This document shows positions 47,573 to 59,462 of a DNA stretch of 64,000 bases, piece after piece. This DNA comes from Oceanobacillus alkalisoli. Its GTDB lineage: Bacteria; Bacillota; Bacilli; Bacillales; Amphibacillaceae. The notes under the pieces are model-generated. The model made no database searches, was not told the origin of the DNA, and saw only the letters and a list, made by a program, of their open reading frames with translations. Where the stretch lies: assembly GCF_021556485.1 (NCBI RefSeq), contig NZ_JAKGBW010000013.1, forward strand, positions 1 through 64,000. The letters run 5' to 3'. The translations under genes and the position numbers were made by a program. The first letter of the stretch is position 1; each line of letters starts with the position of its first letter.

Positions 47573-50131
47573 ATGGCCGAAGAACGCAGGAATGTACAGG
47601 AAATAAATATTAGTCAGGAAATGCGGACATCTTTCCTTGATTATTCTATGAGTGTTATTGTATCAAGGGCTTTACCCGATGTACGTGACGGTATGAAGCC
47701 AGTTCACCGCAGAATCATTTATGCGATGAATGATTTAGGTATGACGCCGGATAAAGCATATAAAAAATCCGCCCGTATTGTCGGGGAAGTAATCGGTAAG
47801 TATCATCCGCATGGTGACTCTGCCGTTTATGACACGATGGTGCGAATGGCACAAGATTTCAGTTATCGCCATATGCTTGTTGATGGTCACGGAAACTTTG
47901 GTTCTGTCGATGGTGACCAAGCTGCAGCAATGCGTTATACCGAAGCGAGATTATCAAGAATATCGATGGAATTAGTCCGGGATCTGAATAAAGATACAGT
48001 TGATTTCAGCGATAACTATGATGGTTCAGAGCGAGAACCAGCTGTTTTTCCTGCCCGTTTTCCTAACTTGCTTGTGAATGGAACGTCAGGAATTGCAGTC
48101 GGAATGGCGACAAATATCCCGCCTCACAACTTAGGTGAGACGATTGATGCTGTTCTTGCTCTATCAAAAGATGAAGAGATTACAGTCGAGGAATTAATGG
48201 AGTATCTCCCAGGACCAGACTTCCCGACGGCGGGAATCATCATTGGTAGAAGCGGCATAAGAAAAGCCTATGAAACAGGTAGAGGCTCGATTACGATGCG
48301 GGCGAAGGTTGATATTGAAGAACATGCGAATGGGAAATCAACGATTATCGTAACCGAATTGCCATTCCAAGTGAATAAAGCAAGACTGGTAGAAAAGATT
48401 GCTGAACTCGTCCGGGATAAGCGAATTGACGGGATTACCGATCTGCGTGACGAATCGAGCCGTGATGGCATGCGTATTGTAATGGAAATCCGCCGTGACG
48501 CTAATGCGAACGTTATTTTAAATAATTTATATAAATATACGGCTCTGCAAACAACATTCGGTGTGAACACATTAGCACTAGTCGACGGGCAACCGCGAAT
48601 TTTAAATATTAAACAATGCCTGGAGCATTATCTCACGCACCAGGTTGAAGTCATTGAAAGACGTACTGCTTTTGAACTGAAGAAAGCAGAGGCTCGTGCT
48701 CATATTTTAGAAGGATTACGGATTGCACTTGATAACCTCGATGCTGTCATTAGCTTGATTCGTAATTCGAAAACAACTGAAATTGCCCGTGAAGGCTTAA
48801 TGACACAGTTCAGTCTATCAGAAAAACAGGCTCAAGCTATTCTAGACATGCGACTTCAGCGTTTAACTGGTTTAGAGCGTGAAAAGATTGAAAATGAATA
48901 TAATGAATTACTCGCACTAATTGCTGAACTGAAAGCAATTCTTGCTGATGAAGAGAAAGTACTCGAAATCATCCGCGAAGAATTAATTGAAATTAAAGAG
49001 CGTTTCAGTAACGAGCGTCGTACGGAGATTGTTGTTGGAGGGGCTGGATTCTTCGAGGATGAGGATTTGATTCCGGAAGAAAACATTGTCATTACGCTCA
49101 CCCACAATGGCTATATTAAACGATTGCCGGCTTCTACGTATCGTACACAGCGCCGGGGCGGCCGCGGAATTCAAGGAATGGGAACGAATGAAGATGACTT
49201 TGTCGAACAACTCGTCTCCTGCTCAACCCATGATACGATACTCTTTTTCACAAACCGTGGAAAGGTTTATCGCTTGAAGGGTTATGAAATCCCGGAATTC
49301 AGTCGTACTGCAAAGGGAATCCCAATCATCAACTTATTGCAAGTTGAAAGTGATGAGTGGATCAACGCAGTTATTGCTGTTGAAGAATATGATGAAGAAG
49401 CATATCTTCTCTTTACGACGAAGTATGGAATTGCTAAACGCACATCGCTTTCCATGTTTACGAATATTCGACGAGGCGGCTTGATTGCTGTTCATTTACG
49501 CGACGAAGATGAACTTATCTCCGTTCGCTTAACGGACGGGAAAAAGGATGTAATGATTGCAACGAAAGATGGCTATCTAATTCGTTTTGAGGAGGACCAA
49601 ATTCGTCCGATGGGAAGAACAGCAGCCGGGGTGAAAGGTATTTCTTTACGGGATGAGGATGAAGTTGTCTCGATGGAAATCATAGAGCCTGGAGCGAACA
49701 TTCTTCATGTGACGGAAAATGGTTACGGGAAACAGACGCCTGAAGAAGAATACCGCAGGATTAACCGTGGCGGTAAAGGTGTCTTGACGTGCCGAATTAC
49801 GGATAAAACCGGAAAAGTCGTGAAAGTGAAAACAGTGACAGGCAAAGAAGATCTGATGCTCATTACAATTGCTGGTGTTCTTATCCGTATCCCGGTGGAA
49901 GAAATTTCTGAAACAGGAAGAAATGCAATGGGTGTCCGCCTCATTCGCCTACAGGACGAAGAACAAGTTTCAACTGTTGCTAAGATTGATGATGAAGAGG
50001 AACTGGAAATTGAAGAAGATTCGTCAGAAGTAACAGAAACAGAAAATACAAATGATCGTGAGCCTAACAGTAACATCCAAGAATCACCGGAAGCAGATGA
50101 AACAGATGATGACGAAGATATAGAAGAATAA
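47573..50131 (+). CDS. gyrA: DNA gyrase subunit A
   Basis: 852 residues. [22 protein letters not shown], the quinolone region with catalytic tyrosine ([11 protein letters not shown], about Tyr124), [15 protein letters not shown], and a C-terminal beta-pinwheel with GyrA box QRRGGRG. Acidic C-terminal tail after residue 800. The quinolone positions read S (HGDSAVYD) and an acidic partner as in susceptible enzymes. Followed by a terminator; no rRNA operon follows. Confidence 0.97.
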   Translation: MAEERRNVQEINISQEMRTSFLDYSMSVIVSRALPDVRDGMKPVHRRIIYAMNDLGMTPDKAYKKSARIVGEVIGKYHPHGDSAVYDTMVRMAQDFSYRHMLVDGHGNFGSVDGDQAAAMRYTEARLSRISMELVRDLNKDTVDFSDNYDGSEREPAVFPARFPNLLVNGTSGIAVGMATNIPPHNLGETIDAVLALSKDEEITVEELMEYLPGPDFPTAGIIIGRSGIRKAYETGRGSITMRAKVDIEEHANGKSTIIVTELPFQVNKARLVEKIAELVRDKRIDGITDLRDESSRDGMRIVMEIRRDANANVILNNLYKYTALQTTFGVNTLALVDGQPRILNIKQCLEHYLTHQVEVIERRTAFELKKAEARAHILEGLRIALDNLDAVISLIRNSKTTEIAREGLMTQFSLSEKQAQAILDMRLQRLTGLEREKIENEYNELLALIAELKAILADEEKVLEIIREELIEIKERFSNERRTEIVVGGAGFFEDEDLIPEENIVITLTHNGYIKRLPASTYRTQRRGGRGIQGMGTNEDDFVEQLVSCSTHDTILFFTNRGKVYRLKGYEIPEFSRTAKGIPIINLLQVESDEWINAVIAVEEYDEEAYLLFTTKYGIAKRTSLSMFTNIRRGGLIAVHLRDEDELISVRLTDGKKDVMIATKDGYLIRFEEDQIRPMGRTAAGVKGISLRDEDEVVSMEIIEPGANILHVTENGYGKQTPEEEYRRINRGGKGVLTCRITDKTGKVVKVKTVTGKEDLMLITIAGVLIRIPVEEISETGRNAMGVRLIRLQDEEQVSTVAKIDDEEELEIEEDSSEVTETENTNDREPNSNIQESPEADETDDDEDIEE

Positions 50132-50140
50132 TTATATTCG

Positions 50141-50188
50141 AAGTGACCCGGAATAAACGGTTAAGCGTTTAAGGCGGGTCACTTTTCC
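50141..50188 (+). terminator. Terminator after gyrA
   Basis: Stem AAGTGACCCG / CGGGTCACTT with a 24-base loop, then TTTTCC. Confidence 0.75.
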
Positions 50189-50212
50189 TAATTTTTCCTT
50201 GGAGGTAGAAGT

Positions 50213-51316
50213 ATGCGTGTTCATCCATCACAATTAGTTGCAGGTACCGTGCTTTTACTGGATGTATTGGGTAAATCCGGTCATCCGATTATAAATGAGC
50301 GAACAGTCCTAACAAATGAACATATTACCGTCCTACATAAATTTCTCATTGAATCCGTAGAAGTTTCGACTAAACTGGAAAACGGTGAAACATTTATTGC
50401 GAAAGAACAGCCAAAACGTGTAGAAAAGCCGAAACCTGTGCAGAAGAAAATTTACTTGGAACCTGAAGAGGATCGCTCCTTCCCTGCCCATTACATGGAA
50501 GCGGTGCGGGATTATAAACAACTTTTCACCGAATGGAATAACAATGTTCCTATTGATATGGTAAAGGTAAGGCAGTCTATTCTTCCCCTGCTTGAACGGA
50601 TTGAGGAATTGGATATGGAAATTTTCACGCTCCATCAATACGGAACACGAGAAGATTATATTTACTACCATGGTGTTGCAGTCAGTCTCCTTTCTGCATT
50701 TTTAGGAAAGGAGCTAGGCTACCGTAAAGGGGAATGGATTCAGATTGGCTTAGCCGCCTACCTTGCAGATGCTGGGATGACACGGATTGATTTTGGTATA
50801 ATTACAAAAGGATCTCCCCTAACCGAACCCGAAGAAAACGATATGAGAAATCATTCAACTTACTCTTACCGGATGGTTGAAAAAGTGACCGGTTTATCAA
50901 AGGCAGGAAAAATTGCCATTTTGCAGCACCATGAACGGATGGACGGGAGCGGGTATCCACTAGGCATACGGAATGAACAGATCAATACATTTGCCCGGAT
51001 CCTTGCTGTCTGTGACACATACTATGCGATGACGAGTGACCGTTTGGAGAAGCAATCTGTTTTTAAAGCGCTGGAAGAACTTTTCCAGGAACGATATACG
51101 AAGCTTGATCCACAGATTGTTCAATCCTTTATTGAGAGTTTAGCCAGGCGAGCCGTCGGAAAAACCGTCCACCTATCGAATCATAAGACAGGGGAAATTG
51201 TTTACTTTGATGATGATCACCCAGCGTCCCCATTAGTGAAATTACACGAGACAGGTGAGATTATCGGCTTGCAAATGAATCCTAATTTACATATTGAGGA
51301 GATTATATTAGATTAA
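50213..51316 (+). CDS. HD-GYP domain protein with degenerate HD motif
   Basis: 367 residues. N-terminal region of about 100 residues without recognised domain, then an HD-GYP domain (about 140-320). Visible: His153 (YYHGVAVSLL), then LADAGMT at 184-190 where family members have L-H-D-I-G-K, so the HD histidine is replaced by Ala185 while Asp186 remains and the lysine becomes Met. His214 (NHSTYSYRM) and His239-His240 (HHERMDGSGYP) are kept. HD-GYP proteins hydrolyse c-di-GMP with a two- or three-metal site. Catalysis by this one is doubtful; it may bind only. After residue 320 there is a beta-rich tail (HLSNHKTGEIVYFDDD). Next to gyrA, alone. Confidence 0.88.
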   Translation: MRVHPSQLVAGTVLLLDVLGKSGHPIINERTVLTNEHITVLHKFLIESVEVSTKLENGETFIAKEQPKRVEKPKPVQKKIYLEPEEDRSFPAHYMEAVRDYKQLFTEWNNNVPIDMVKVRQSILPLLERIEELDMEIFTLHQYGTREDYIYYHGVAVSLLSAFLGKELGYRKGEWIQIGLAAYLADAGMTRIDFGIITKGSPLTEPEENDMRNHSTYSYRMVEKVTGLSKAGKIAILQHHERMDGSGYPLGIRNEQINTFARILAVCDTYYAMTSDRLEKQSVFKALEELFQERYTKLDPQIVQSFIESLARRAVGKTVHLSNHKTGEIVYFDDDHPASPLVKLHETGEIIGLQMNPNLHIEEIILD

Positions 51317-51382
51317 GTGGGTTTAGCGTTTGGCAGGGATTAAATGCCTGAAGGTAGTTGTTTAGTAGAGCTTCGGTTGTAT

Positions 51383-51448
51383 ATAGGGCTCTAATGATCC
51401 GTCGGCTGTGATATTCTTTCGGTCATTTACAGGGCTTCTAATGAACCG
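51383..51448. repeat. Imperfect tandem repeat of about 46 bp
   Basis: AGGGCTCTAATGATCCG (51385) and AGGGCTTCTAATGAACCG (51431), each preceded by CTT(T)CGGT. Flanked by TGGCAGGG and CTGCCAGCC. In the gap between the HD-GYP and ATP-grasp genes; nothing else seen there. Confidence 0.5.
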
Positions 51449-51583
51449 AAAATCGTAACTGCCAGCCTAACACTCCCCTAATCAAGTAACTAATTAAACC
51501 TCATTTCAGTAGATTAAACTTTATATTCAAACGATTAAAATCCAATACAGATAGAATTCTTTACGAAAGAAACAGGAGGCATT

Positions 51584-52798
51584 ATGAATAATCAATCTTT
51601 TACCCCAGTTATCATTGGAACGGATATCAATGCCTATAATATGGCGATTTCCTTCCATGAAGCCTACGATATTCATCCTATTCTTGTCGGAAAGCAGGAA
51701 ATGGGATTTACTAGCTTTAGCACGATTCCTGAACGGATCGACATTCATCCTGACTTAACGGATAAAGGGAGATTTGTTCCGATTTTAAAAGAACTCGCAG
51801 AAAGCTTACAGAACCGCAATCACCCATTAATCCTTGTTGGCACGAACGATGCGTATGTCCGTTTGATCATCGAACACGATGAAGAATTAAAAAATTATTA
51901 CCGTTTCACCTATATTTCCGAGGATCTGATGAATCAGCTCCAGAAGAAAGCAAATTTCTATAAACTTTGCCGTGAATACGGAATTGATACACCGGCGACA
52001 TCTTTCTATGACTGTAATGACGATGCTCCGTTCACGGAAGAAATGACCTATCCAATTATTATCAAACCAAGTAACGGAATTGAATATTATAAACACCCGT
52101 TCACTGGTCAAGAAAAGGTATACAGGGTAAATACACCGGAAGAAACAGATAAGGTCATTAAGATGATTAAGGAAAGCGGCTACCGGGATGAACTGATTAT
52201 GCAAGATTATATACCGGGAGACGACACGTACATGTGGGATTCCGTCCTCTATTTGAATTCGAAAAGTAAAACGGAACTTGTTACTTTCGGACAAGTTGTT
52301 TTGCAGGAGCATACCGCAACAGCGATTGGTAACTATACATCCGTCCTAACTCGTTACAACGAAGAAATGATGAAAAAGCTACAGCAATTTCTAGAGACAG
52401 TCGGCTATGTCGGCTTTGCTAACTTCGATATGAAATATGATGAACGTGATGGGAAATTTAAAATCTTTGAAGTCAATATCCGCCAAGGCCGCTCCAGCTA
52501 TTATGTAACGGCACTTGGGCACAATATGGCAAAGTACATTGTCGATGATGTACTTCATGATAAGGAAAAGTCAACTACCTATCTGAATGAAGAATATCTG
52601 TTTTCCGTTGTGCCACGGATTGTGTTAAACAACTTTGTCGAAAATGATGCAGTGAAGCAAGATGTGAATCGGCTTATTAAACAAAAAAAATGGGGTAACC
52701 CCCTCTTTTATAAAAAGGATAAGAGCTTTAAGCGTAAATTCTATATGCTGCTTAGACAATTTAACTATTATCGGAAATATAAAAACAATAAATGGTAA
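51584..52798 (+). CDS. ATP-grasp carboxylate-amine ligase, unknown substrate
   Basis: 404 residues of the COG3919-type ATP-grasp group. N-terminal Rossmann-like part (PVIIGTDINAYNMAISFHEAYDI), ATP-grasp domain with lysine pair (YPIIIKPSNGIEYYKHPF; about 140-200), ELIMQDYIPGDDTYMWDSV and metal-binding IFEVNIRQGRSSYYVTALG (about 286-304). Relatives join amino acids to carboxylates, including D-aspartate ligases of peptidoglycan. No neighbouring wall-synthesis gene nails the substrate. Good Shine-Dalgarno; terminator at 52797. Confidence 0.82.
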   Translation: MNNQSFTPVIIGTDINAYNMAISFHEAYDIHPILVGKQEMGFTSFSTIPERIDIHPDLTDKGRFVPILKELAESLQNRNHPLILVGTNDAYVRLIIEHDEELKNYYRFTYISEDLMNQLQKKANFYKLCREYGIDTPATSFYDCNDDAPFTEEMTYPIIIKPSNGIEYYKHPFTGQEKVYRVNTPEETDKVIKMIKESGYRDELIMQDYIPGDDTYMWDSVLYLNSKSKTELVTFGQVVLQEHTATAIGNYTSVLTRYNEEMMKKLQQFLETVGYVGFANFDMKYDERDGKFKIFEVNIRQGRSSYYVTALGHNMAKYIVDDVLHDKEKSTTYLNEEYLFSVVPRIVLNNFVENDAVKQDVNRLIKQKKWGNPLFYKKDKSFKRKFYMLLRQFNYYRKYKNNKW

Positions 52799-52826
52799 AA
52801 TCCCCAGTATGCCTGGGGATTTTTTC
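52797..52826 (+). terminator. Terminator after the ATP-grasp gene
   Basis: Stem AAAATCCCCAG / CTGGGGATTTT, loop TATGC, then T's. Confidence 0.9.
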
Positions 52827-52972
52827 TAGAAAAAGGATGAACTACCAACTGTAAAGATTTAGAATCTATTTACTATTCCTATTAAATTCGAACTGGTTGA
52901 AAAACGTCAACAATTGGCGTAAAGTAAATAAAAATAGCTAAACAAGACGAGATTGGTTACAGAATATATTAG

Positions 52973-54463
<1,491 letters not shown>

Positions 54464-54468
54464 GTTGT

Positions 54469-54519
54469 ATCACGCATTAACGGTCTGTAATATGCCTACC
54501 GAATGAAGTTTCACTTTAT
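54469..54519 (-). repeat. Structured repeat B, truncated copy 4
   Basis: On the minus strand it runs ATAAAGTGAAACTTCATTCGG then directly ATTACAGACCGTTAATGCGTGAT. It keeps the left end and the right end; about 100 bp of the middle are gone. Confidence 0.75.
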
Positions 54520-54526
54520 TAAAATA

Positions 54527-54583
54527 AACACCTATTTTTCCCCAGGTTACACGCAAACCTGATAGAAAAATAGGTGTTTTTTT
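54527..54583 (+). terminator. Terminator after guaB
   Basis: Stem AACACCTATTTTTC / GAAAAATAGGTGTT with an inner AGGTT..AACCT, then T7. Confidence 0.9.
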
Positions 54584-54734
54584 ATCCTTTAAGCAGGTAA
54601 AATGAACGGGGGTGAATAGATAGGGAAATTACTAGAATCAGGACTTAGCTCCTTCTATTTTTTTTGATGAAAATGTGATAGAATATTTAGGTGCTGCACT
54701 ATAAATTTTTTAATCATGTTGGAGGTAAAATAAG

Positions 54735-56072
54735 TTGATTCAAGTTACTAAAAAAACTGTATCAGGAATACTTGCATTTGTATTACTGATTACATCGTTA
54801 ATGATACAGCCACTCACGATACATGCAGAAAGTACCCTTGATTTAAATGCAGAGTCTGCCATCTTAGTTGATGCGGGGACTGGAAAAGTTCTTTATGCGA
54901 AAAACGCAGATATTGCCCTTCCTCCAGCAAGTATGACGAAAATGATGACGGAATATCTTGTTCTTGAAGCAATCGATGAAGAAAAAATCGACTGGGATAC
55001 AACAACACAAATCAGCGATTATGCATATAAGATTTCTGCTAATGTCCTGTTTTCAGGAATAGGTTTAACACAAAATAAAGATTATGCCGTACGTGATTTA
55101 TATAATGCGATGGCTGTCTTCTCTGATAATGCGACAACCATTGCACTTGCTGAATTAATTGCAGGTTCTGAAACGGAATTTGTAAAAATGATGAATGACA
55201 AGGCTGAGGAATTAGGCCTTTCCGAATATAAATTTGTAAATAGTTCGGGTCTTGATAATGATTCCCTAGGCGATGACATGCCAGAAGGAACCGATCCGAA
55301 TGCGAGTAACCTTTTGTCTGCACGCTCTGCCGCTCAGCTTGCCTATCATTTAGTTAATGATTACCCGGAAGCTCTAGAAATTTCCAGCCAGACAGAAGTA
55401 GAATTTGATGAGCACAAAGTAGAAAACTTAAATTGGATGCTTCCCCATGAAGCGACATATCTACAGTCATTCCATTATGAAGGAATGGACGGACTGAAGA
55501 CAGGTAATACAGAGCTTGCTGGATTCACGTTTACTGGAACAGCGGAACGGGATGGAACTCGTCTCATTACCGTTGTGATGAAAACTGGTTCAAAAGAAGA
55601 GCGTTTCAAAGAAACAGCGAAATTACTTGATTATGGTTTCAATAATTTCGCATCTGAAGAATTATTCCCGGCTGGTCATCAGCTGGAAGACGAGGGAACT
55701 CTCCCTGTAGCTAAAGGTAAAGAAAATGAAGTTAGTGTCTCTATTAGTGAGGGCATTGCGATTCCAATCCAATCTGAAGAAACGGAATTATACAGTTTGG
55801 AATATAATATTGATGAAGAGAAGCTGAATGATAACAACGAAATTGTCGCACCAATTGAAAAAGGTGAAAAGCTTGGTACTGCAACGCTTGTATATCAAGG
55901 AGAAGCAACCGATCATGGTTATATATTCGACCAGGAATCCGTCGTTGTTGATGTGGTCAGTGATGAAGCAGTTGAAAAAGCAAACTGGTTTATGCTTACG
56001 ATAGGTGCAATCGGTGACTTCTTCGGCAATGTCTTCACAACAGCAGTAGATTGGATTAAAGGATTGTTTTAA
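54735..56072 (+). CDS. dacA: D-alanyl-D-alanine carboxypeptidase DacA (PBP5)
   Basis: 445 residues. Signal peptide cut after HA (residue 31). Catalytic SxxK at Ser66-Lys69 (ASMTKM), second motif SDN (about 128, FSDNATT), KTG (LKTGNTE). C-terminal beta domain (about 300-400) and amphipathic anchor at the end (FGNVFTTAVDWIKGLF). It trims the terminal D-Ala of peptidoglycan pentapeptides. TTG start after GGAGG. Between guaB and serS as in B. subtilis. Confidence 0.96.
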   Translation: MIQVTKKTVSGILAFVLLITSLMIQPLTIHAESTLDLNAESAILVDAGTGKVLYAKNADIALPPASMTKMMTEYLVLEAIDEEKIDWDTTTQISDYAYKISANVLFSGIGLTQNKDYAVRDLYNAMAVFSDNATTIALAELIAGSETEFVKMMNDKAEELGLSEYKFVNSSGLDNDSLGDDMPEGTDPNASNLLSARSAAQLAYHLVNDYPEALEISSQTEVEFDEHKVENLNWMLPHEATYLQSFHYEGMDGLKTGNTELAGFTFTGTAERDGTRLITVVMKTGSKEERFKETAKLLDYGFNNFASEELFPAGHQLEDEGTLPVAKGKENEVSVSISEGIAIPIQSEETELYSLEYNIDEEKLNDNNEIVAPIEKGEKLGTATLVYQGEATDHGYIFDQESVVVDVVSDEAVEKANWFMLTIGAIGDFFGNVFTTAVDWIKGLF

Positions 56073-56235
56073 TCTGTTCTAATAGGAATCATAGCCAAAT
56101 GAATATATTTAAGCATTGATTTTCGCTATATAAAGAATAAAACAAAAGTAGCAATGAAATATTAGCTAAAGCATGCTTGCTTTTTTTAAGTGAATCGGCT
56201 ATGATGGTAGCAAATCAGATGAATTAAAGGTATTG

Positions 56236-56476
56236 ACAGGAAATAGTAGCAGTTCGTTCTTCTAAAGAGAGTCGATGGTTGGTGCGAATCGACGTTGAAA
56301 AGCTGTGAATCCATCCTTGAACTGGTTTATCGAACAGGACTTGTTCCAGAGTAAATAAACCCGGGGTCTCTGCACCGTTAAAGCAGATCGAGCCGGAAGA
56401 GATTTTCTTTTCAACAAGGGTGGCAACGCGGGAATATCAACTCTCGTCCCTATTATTAGGGATGGGAGTTTTTTGA
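56236..56476 (+). promoter_or_regulatory. T-box leader of serS
   Basis: T-box sequence AAGGGTGGCAACGCGG at 56416-56431, then terminator AACTCTCGTCCCTA / TAGGGATGGGAGTT at 56438-56476. Stem I begins near AGAGAGTCGATGG (56256). TCT within GGTCTCTGCACC is the probable serine specifier. Uncharged tRNA-Ser should favour antitermination and allow serS transcription. Confidence 0.9.
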
Positions 56477-56516
56477 TTTTAAAATATAATTTTTCTAATA
56501 AAAGGAGGAAATGCAA

Positions 56517-57785
56517 ATGTTGGACATGAAATTTTTACGGAACAATTATGAAGAAGTGAAAGCGAAACTTCAGCACCGGGGTGAAGACTTATCCGAGCTC
56601 GATACATTTGGTGAACTCGATGAGAAACGCCGGAAATTGATCGCTGAGACAGAGCAGTTGAAAGCGAAAAGAAATGCTGCGACACAAGAAATTGCGAAGT
56701 TGAAGAAAGAGAAGCAGGATGCGGATGTTGCGATTCAGGAAATGCGTCAAGTCGGTGAGGAGATTTCCAAGCTTGATAAAGAATTGAAAGAAGTGGAAGC
56801 AAGACTTGAACAGGTCATGTATGCCATCCCGAACATTCCACATGAGAGTGTGCCAATTGGTGAGGATGAAGAAGATAACGTCGTCCATCGCACGTGGGGA
56901 GAGCAGCCGGAATTCTCTTTTGAAGTGCAACCGCATTGGGATATCGCAACAAACTTGAACATTTTAGATTTCGAACGTGCAGCTAAAGTTACCGGTAGCC
57001 GCTTTGTTTTCTATACGGGACTTGGTGCAAGGCTTGAGCGTGCTTTATTGAACTTCATGATGGACTATCATGCAGATCATCACGGTTATACGGAAATCCT
57101 ACCGCCATATATCGTGAATCGCATGAGTATGACCGGTACAGGACAGCTTCCGAAATTTGCGGAGGATGCCTTTAAACTCGAGGACTGGGATTATTATTTG
57201 ATTCCGACTTCAGAAGTACCCGTCACGAACTATCACCGTGATGAGATCATGCTTGATTTACCGAAGCGGTATGTTGCGTACAGTGCCAACTTCCGTTCTG
57301 AAGCTGGCTCTGCTGGACGTGATACGAGAGGTTTGATTCGGCAGCATCAATTTAACAAAGTCGAGCTCGTCCACTTTGCAAAGCCTGAGGATTCTTATGA
57401 GACATTGGAGACATTAACAGGTCACGCGGAGAAAATCCTGCAGGAATTAGAGTTACCATACCGTGTGATGAGCATGTGTACTGGTGATTTAGGATTTACT
57501 GCTGCAAAAAAATACGATATTGAAGTATGGATTCCAAGCCAGGACACGTACCGGGAGATTTCTTCTTGCTCTAACTTTGAGGATTTCCAAGCAAGACGTG
57601 CTGGCATACGTTTTCGTCGTGATACGAATGCGAAGCCTGAATTCGTGCATACATTGAACGGTTCTGGTCTTGCAGTCGGTCGTACAGTCGCCGCTATACT
57701 AGAGAATAACCAGCAGGAAGACGGTTCTGTTGTCGTACCGAAAGCACTTATTCCTTATATGGGTGGAAAAAAAGTTATTAAATAG
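56517..57785 (+). CDS. serS: Seryl-tRNA synthetase
   Basis: 422 residues from ATG 56517 ([10 protein letters not shown], the family start), eight bases after GGAGG; the ATG at 56511 is too close. N-terminal tRNA-binding coiled coil (about 30-100), class II core with motif 2 ([26 protein letters not shown]) and motif 3 ([16 protein letters not shown]). Controlled by the T-box in front; tRNA-Ser follows downstream. Confidence 0.97.
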   Translation: MLDMKFLRNNYEEVKAKLQHRGEDLSELDTFGELDEKRRKLIAETEQLKAKRNAATQEIAKLKKEKQDADVAIQEMRQVGEEISKLDKELKEVEARLEQVMYAIPNIPHESVPIGEDEEDNVVHRTWGEQPEFSFEVQPHWDIATNLNILDFERAAKVTGSRFVFYTGLGARLERALLNFMMDYHADHHGYTEILPPYIVNRMSMTGTGQLPKFAEDAFKLEDWDYYLIPTSEVPVTNYHRDEIMLDLPKRYVAYSANFRSEAGSAGRDTRGLIRQHQFNKVELVHFAKPEDSYETLETLTGHAEKILQELELPYRVMSMCTGDLGFTAAKKYDIEVWIPSQDTYREISSCSNFEDFQARRAGIRFRRDTNAKPEFVHTLNGSGLAVGRTVAAILENNQQEDGSVVVPKALIPYMGGKKVIK

Positions 57786-57792
57786 AGCATGT

Positions 57793-57834
57793 TAACCAGC
57801 TGGTTGTAGAAAATGTCGCCAGCTGGTTTTTTTT
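57793..57834 (+). terminator. Terminator after serS
   Basis: Stem AACCAGCTGG / CCAGCTGGTT then eight T's. Confidence 0.9.
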
Positions 57835-57900
57835 CATAAGTTTCTCTGAAATAGATTGACAAGCATAAATTATTTATGGTATATTATATCTTGTGACTAT

Positions 57901-57993
57901 GGAGGTATACCCAAGTCTGGCTGAAGGGGTCGGTCTTGAAAACCGAAAGGCGGGTCAAACCGCGCGGGGGTTCGAATCCCTCTACCTCCTCCA
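57901..57993 (+). tRNA. tRNA-Ser (anticodon TGA)
   Basis: Acceptor GGAGGTA / TACCTCC, anticodon stem TCGGT / ACCGA with loop CTTGAAA (TGA at 57937-57939), long variable arm as expected for Ser, T arm GGGGGTTCGAATCCC. CCA is encoded (57991-57993). The base between the acceptor stem and CCA (position 73) reads T. Confidence 0.95.
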
Positions 57994-58017
57994 TATTTAT
58001 AAATCATGAATCCTTTA

Positions 58018-58051
58018 AAACGCTTATTCTTATTGAATGGAGCGTTTTTTG
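58018..58051 (+). terminator. Terminator after tRNA-Ser
   Basis: AAAACGCT / AGCGTTTT stem, T's following. Confidence 0.75.
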
Positions 58052-58204
58052 TTCTTTACAACATACATGCTCAAGTTTAAGTTAAACCCGCTCTCATTCT
58101 CATAATAAAATACCGAACTACTCACCTAATAGTACCCATTTTCGAAATCCCCACTTGACAAAGAACACAATTCATTCTACTATTAACAGAAATAACATAC
58201 ACTT

Positions 58205-58433
58205 TAGACGATGATCAGACTAGTAATACGCGAACTGTCCGACAGAAAATGGGATTCACCGGCTGAGAGATCCCTGCGCACAAGCTTGTATGAACCTACC
58301 TGGGAGTCGTTAGCGATAAACTAACCGCAGGAAACTGTGTTATCAATGCAGAGAGGGCAATTTATTGCCAAAAATAGGTGGTACCGCGGAGCTGATTCCG
58401 TCCTTGTTGCAGGGATGGAATCAGCTTTTTTAG
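58205..58433 (+). promoter_or_regulatory. T-box leader of proC
   Basis: T-box AGGTGGTACCGCGG (58376-58389) followed by terminator GAGCTGATTCC / GGAATCAGCTTTTT with TGCAGG loop. A CCT within GAACCTACCTGGG is a plausible proline specifier. Suggests proline-tRNA control of proC. Confidence 0.85.
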
Positions 58434-58463
58434 TTGTGAAAAAGAAAAGAAGAGGTGTTCGAA

Positions 58464-59279
58464 TTGCGTAAACGTATTGTGTTTGTAGGGTGCGGCTCGA
58501 TGGCAGAAGCAATCATGGCCGGCATACTGCAGACGAAGACAGTAGATAAAAATGATATTTATGTAACAAATAAACAAGATGAGGAACGATTGAATGATAT
58601 AGCAGCTATGTATGGCGTGCAGACATCTTATGATAAAGAAGAGCTGTTAGACCTGGCAGATGTCGTTATCTTAGCAATGAAGCCAAAAGATTTAACGGAT
58701 TCAATAAGTGAAATCCGCTCATTTATAAGAGAAGATCAACTCGTCATTTCTATTATTGCAGGCATCATGACGGAAACAATTGAGAAAATAATTGGAAAAA
58801 GGAATGCTGTCATTCGAGCGATGCCAAATACATCAGCACAAATTGGTTATTCAGCCACTGCAATCGCAGGCGGCAAATATGTCGATGAAGAAAAAATCAA
58901 TTTTACGAAGAAATTATTCCAATCGATTGGAATAACGAAGGTAGTGAATGAAGCGGATATGCATACGGTGACAGCCGTTTCTGGGAGCGGTCCAGCATTC
59001 GTCTACTATTTTGTTGAAGCGATGACAAAAGCGGCTCTAGAAGCCGGAATGGAAGCTTCTACGGCTGATGCGCTGATTACCCAGACAATTATCGGTGCTG
59101 GGAAAATGCTGGAGCAGTCAGGGCAACCAGCTTCCACTTTAAGGGAAAATATTACGAGTGAAGGTGGAACAACTGCAGCAGGACTACAAACGCTTAAATC
59201 AAATGATTTTGAGGAAATTATTATCGCTTGTATCGAAAGTGCCCGGCTTCGTTCCATCGATTTGGGAAAAACGTTTTAA
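58464..59279 (+). CDS. proC: Pyrroline-5-carboxylate reductase
   Basis: 271 residues from TTG 58464, six bases after AAGAGGTG (an in-frame GTG at 58455 overlaps that site). Dinucleotide fold FVGCGSMAEAIMAGIL, VILAMKPKD, RAMPNTSAQIG, TAVSGSGPAFVYYF and ITSEGGTTAAGL, the proC signature. Last step of proline synthesis. Family length about 270. Confidence 0.95.
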   Translation: MRKRIVFVGCGSMAEAIMAGILQTKTVDKNDIYVTNKQDEERLNDIAAMYGVQTSYDKEELLDLADVVILAMKPKDLTDSISEIRSFIREDQLVISIIAGIMTETIEKIIGKRNAVIRAMPNTSAQIGYSATAIAGGKYVDEEKINFTKKLFQSIGITKVVNEADMHTVTAVSGSGPAFVYYFVEAMTKAALEAGMEASTADALITQTIIGAGKMLEQSGQPASTLRENITSEGGTTAAGLQTLKSNDFEEIIIACIESARLRSIDLGKTF

Positions 59280-59383
59280 GCAGAGAAAAAAGGCGGGGAA
59301 AAACTGCCCTGTCTTTCCTTTCTGCTCTTGGTTTTTCTTCTTAATTTTTGTATAATAGTAATGTTACCTATCTTCCCCACTAT

Positions 59384-59456
59384 GGCTCCGTAGCTCAGGG
59401 GATAGAGCGTTAGTTTCCTAAACTATGCGTCGCAGGTTCGAATCCTGCCGGGGCCG
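59384..59456 (+). tRNA. tRNA-Arg (anticodon CCT)
   Basis: GGCTCCG / CGGGGCC acceptor with a G-U pair, D arm AGCTCAGGGGATAGAGC, anticodon loop TTCCTAA (CCT at 59417-59419), T arm GCAGGTTCGAATCCTGC. CCA is not encoded. Confidence 0.93.
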
Positions 59457-59462
59457 CTTAAA

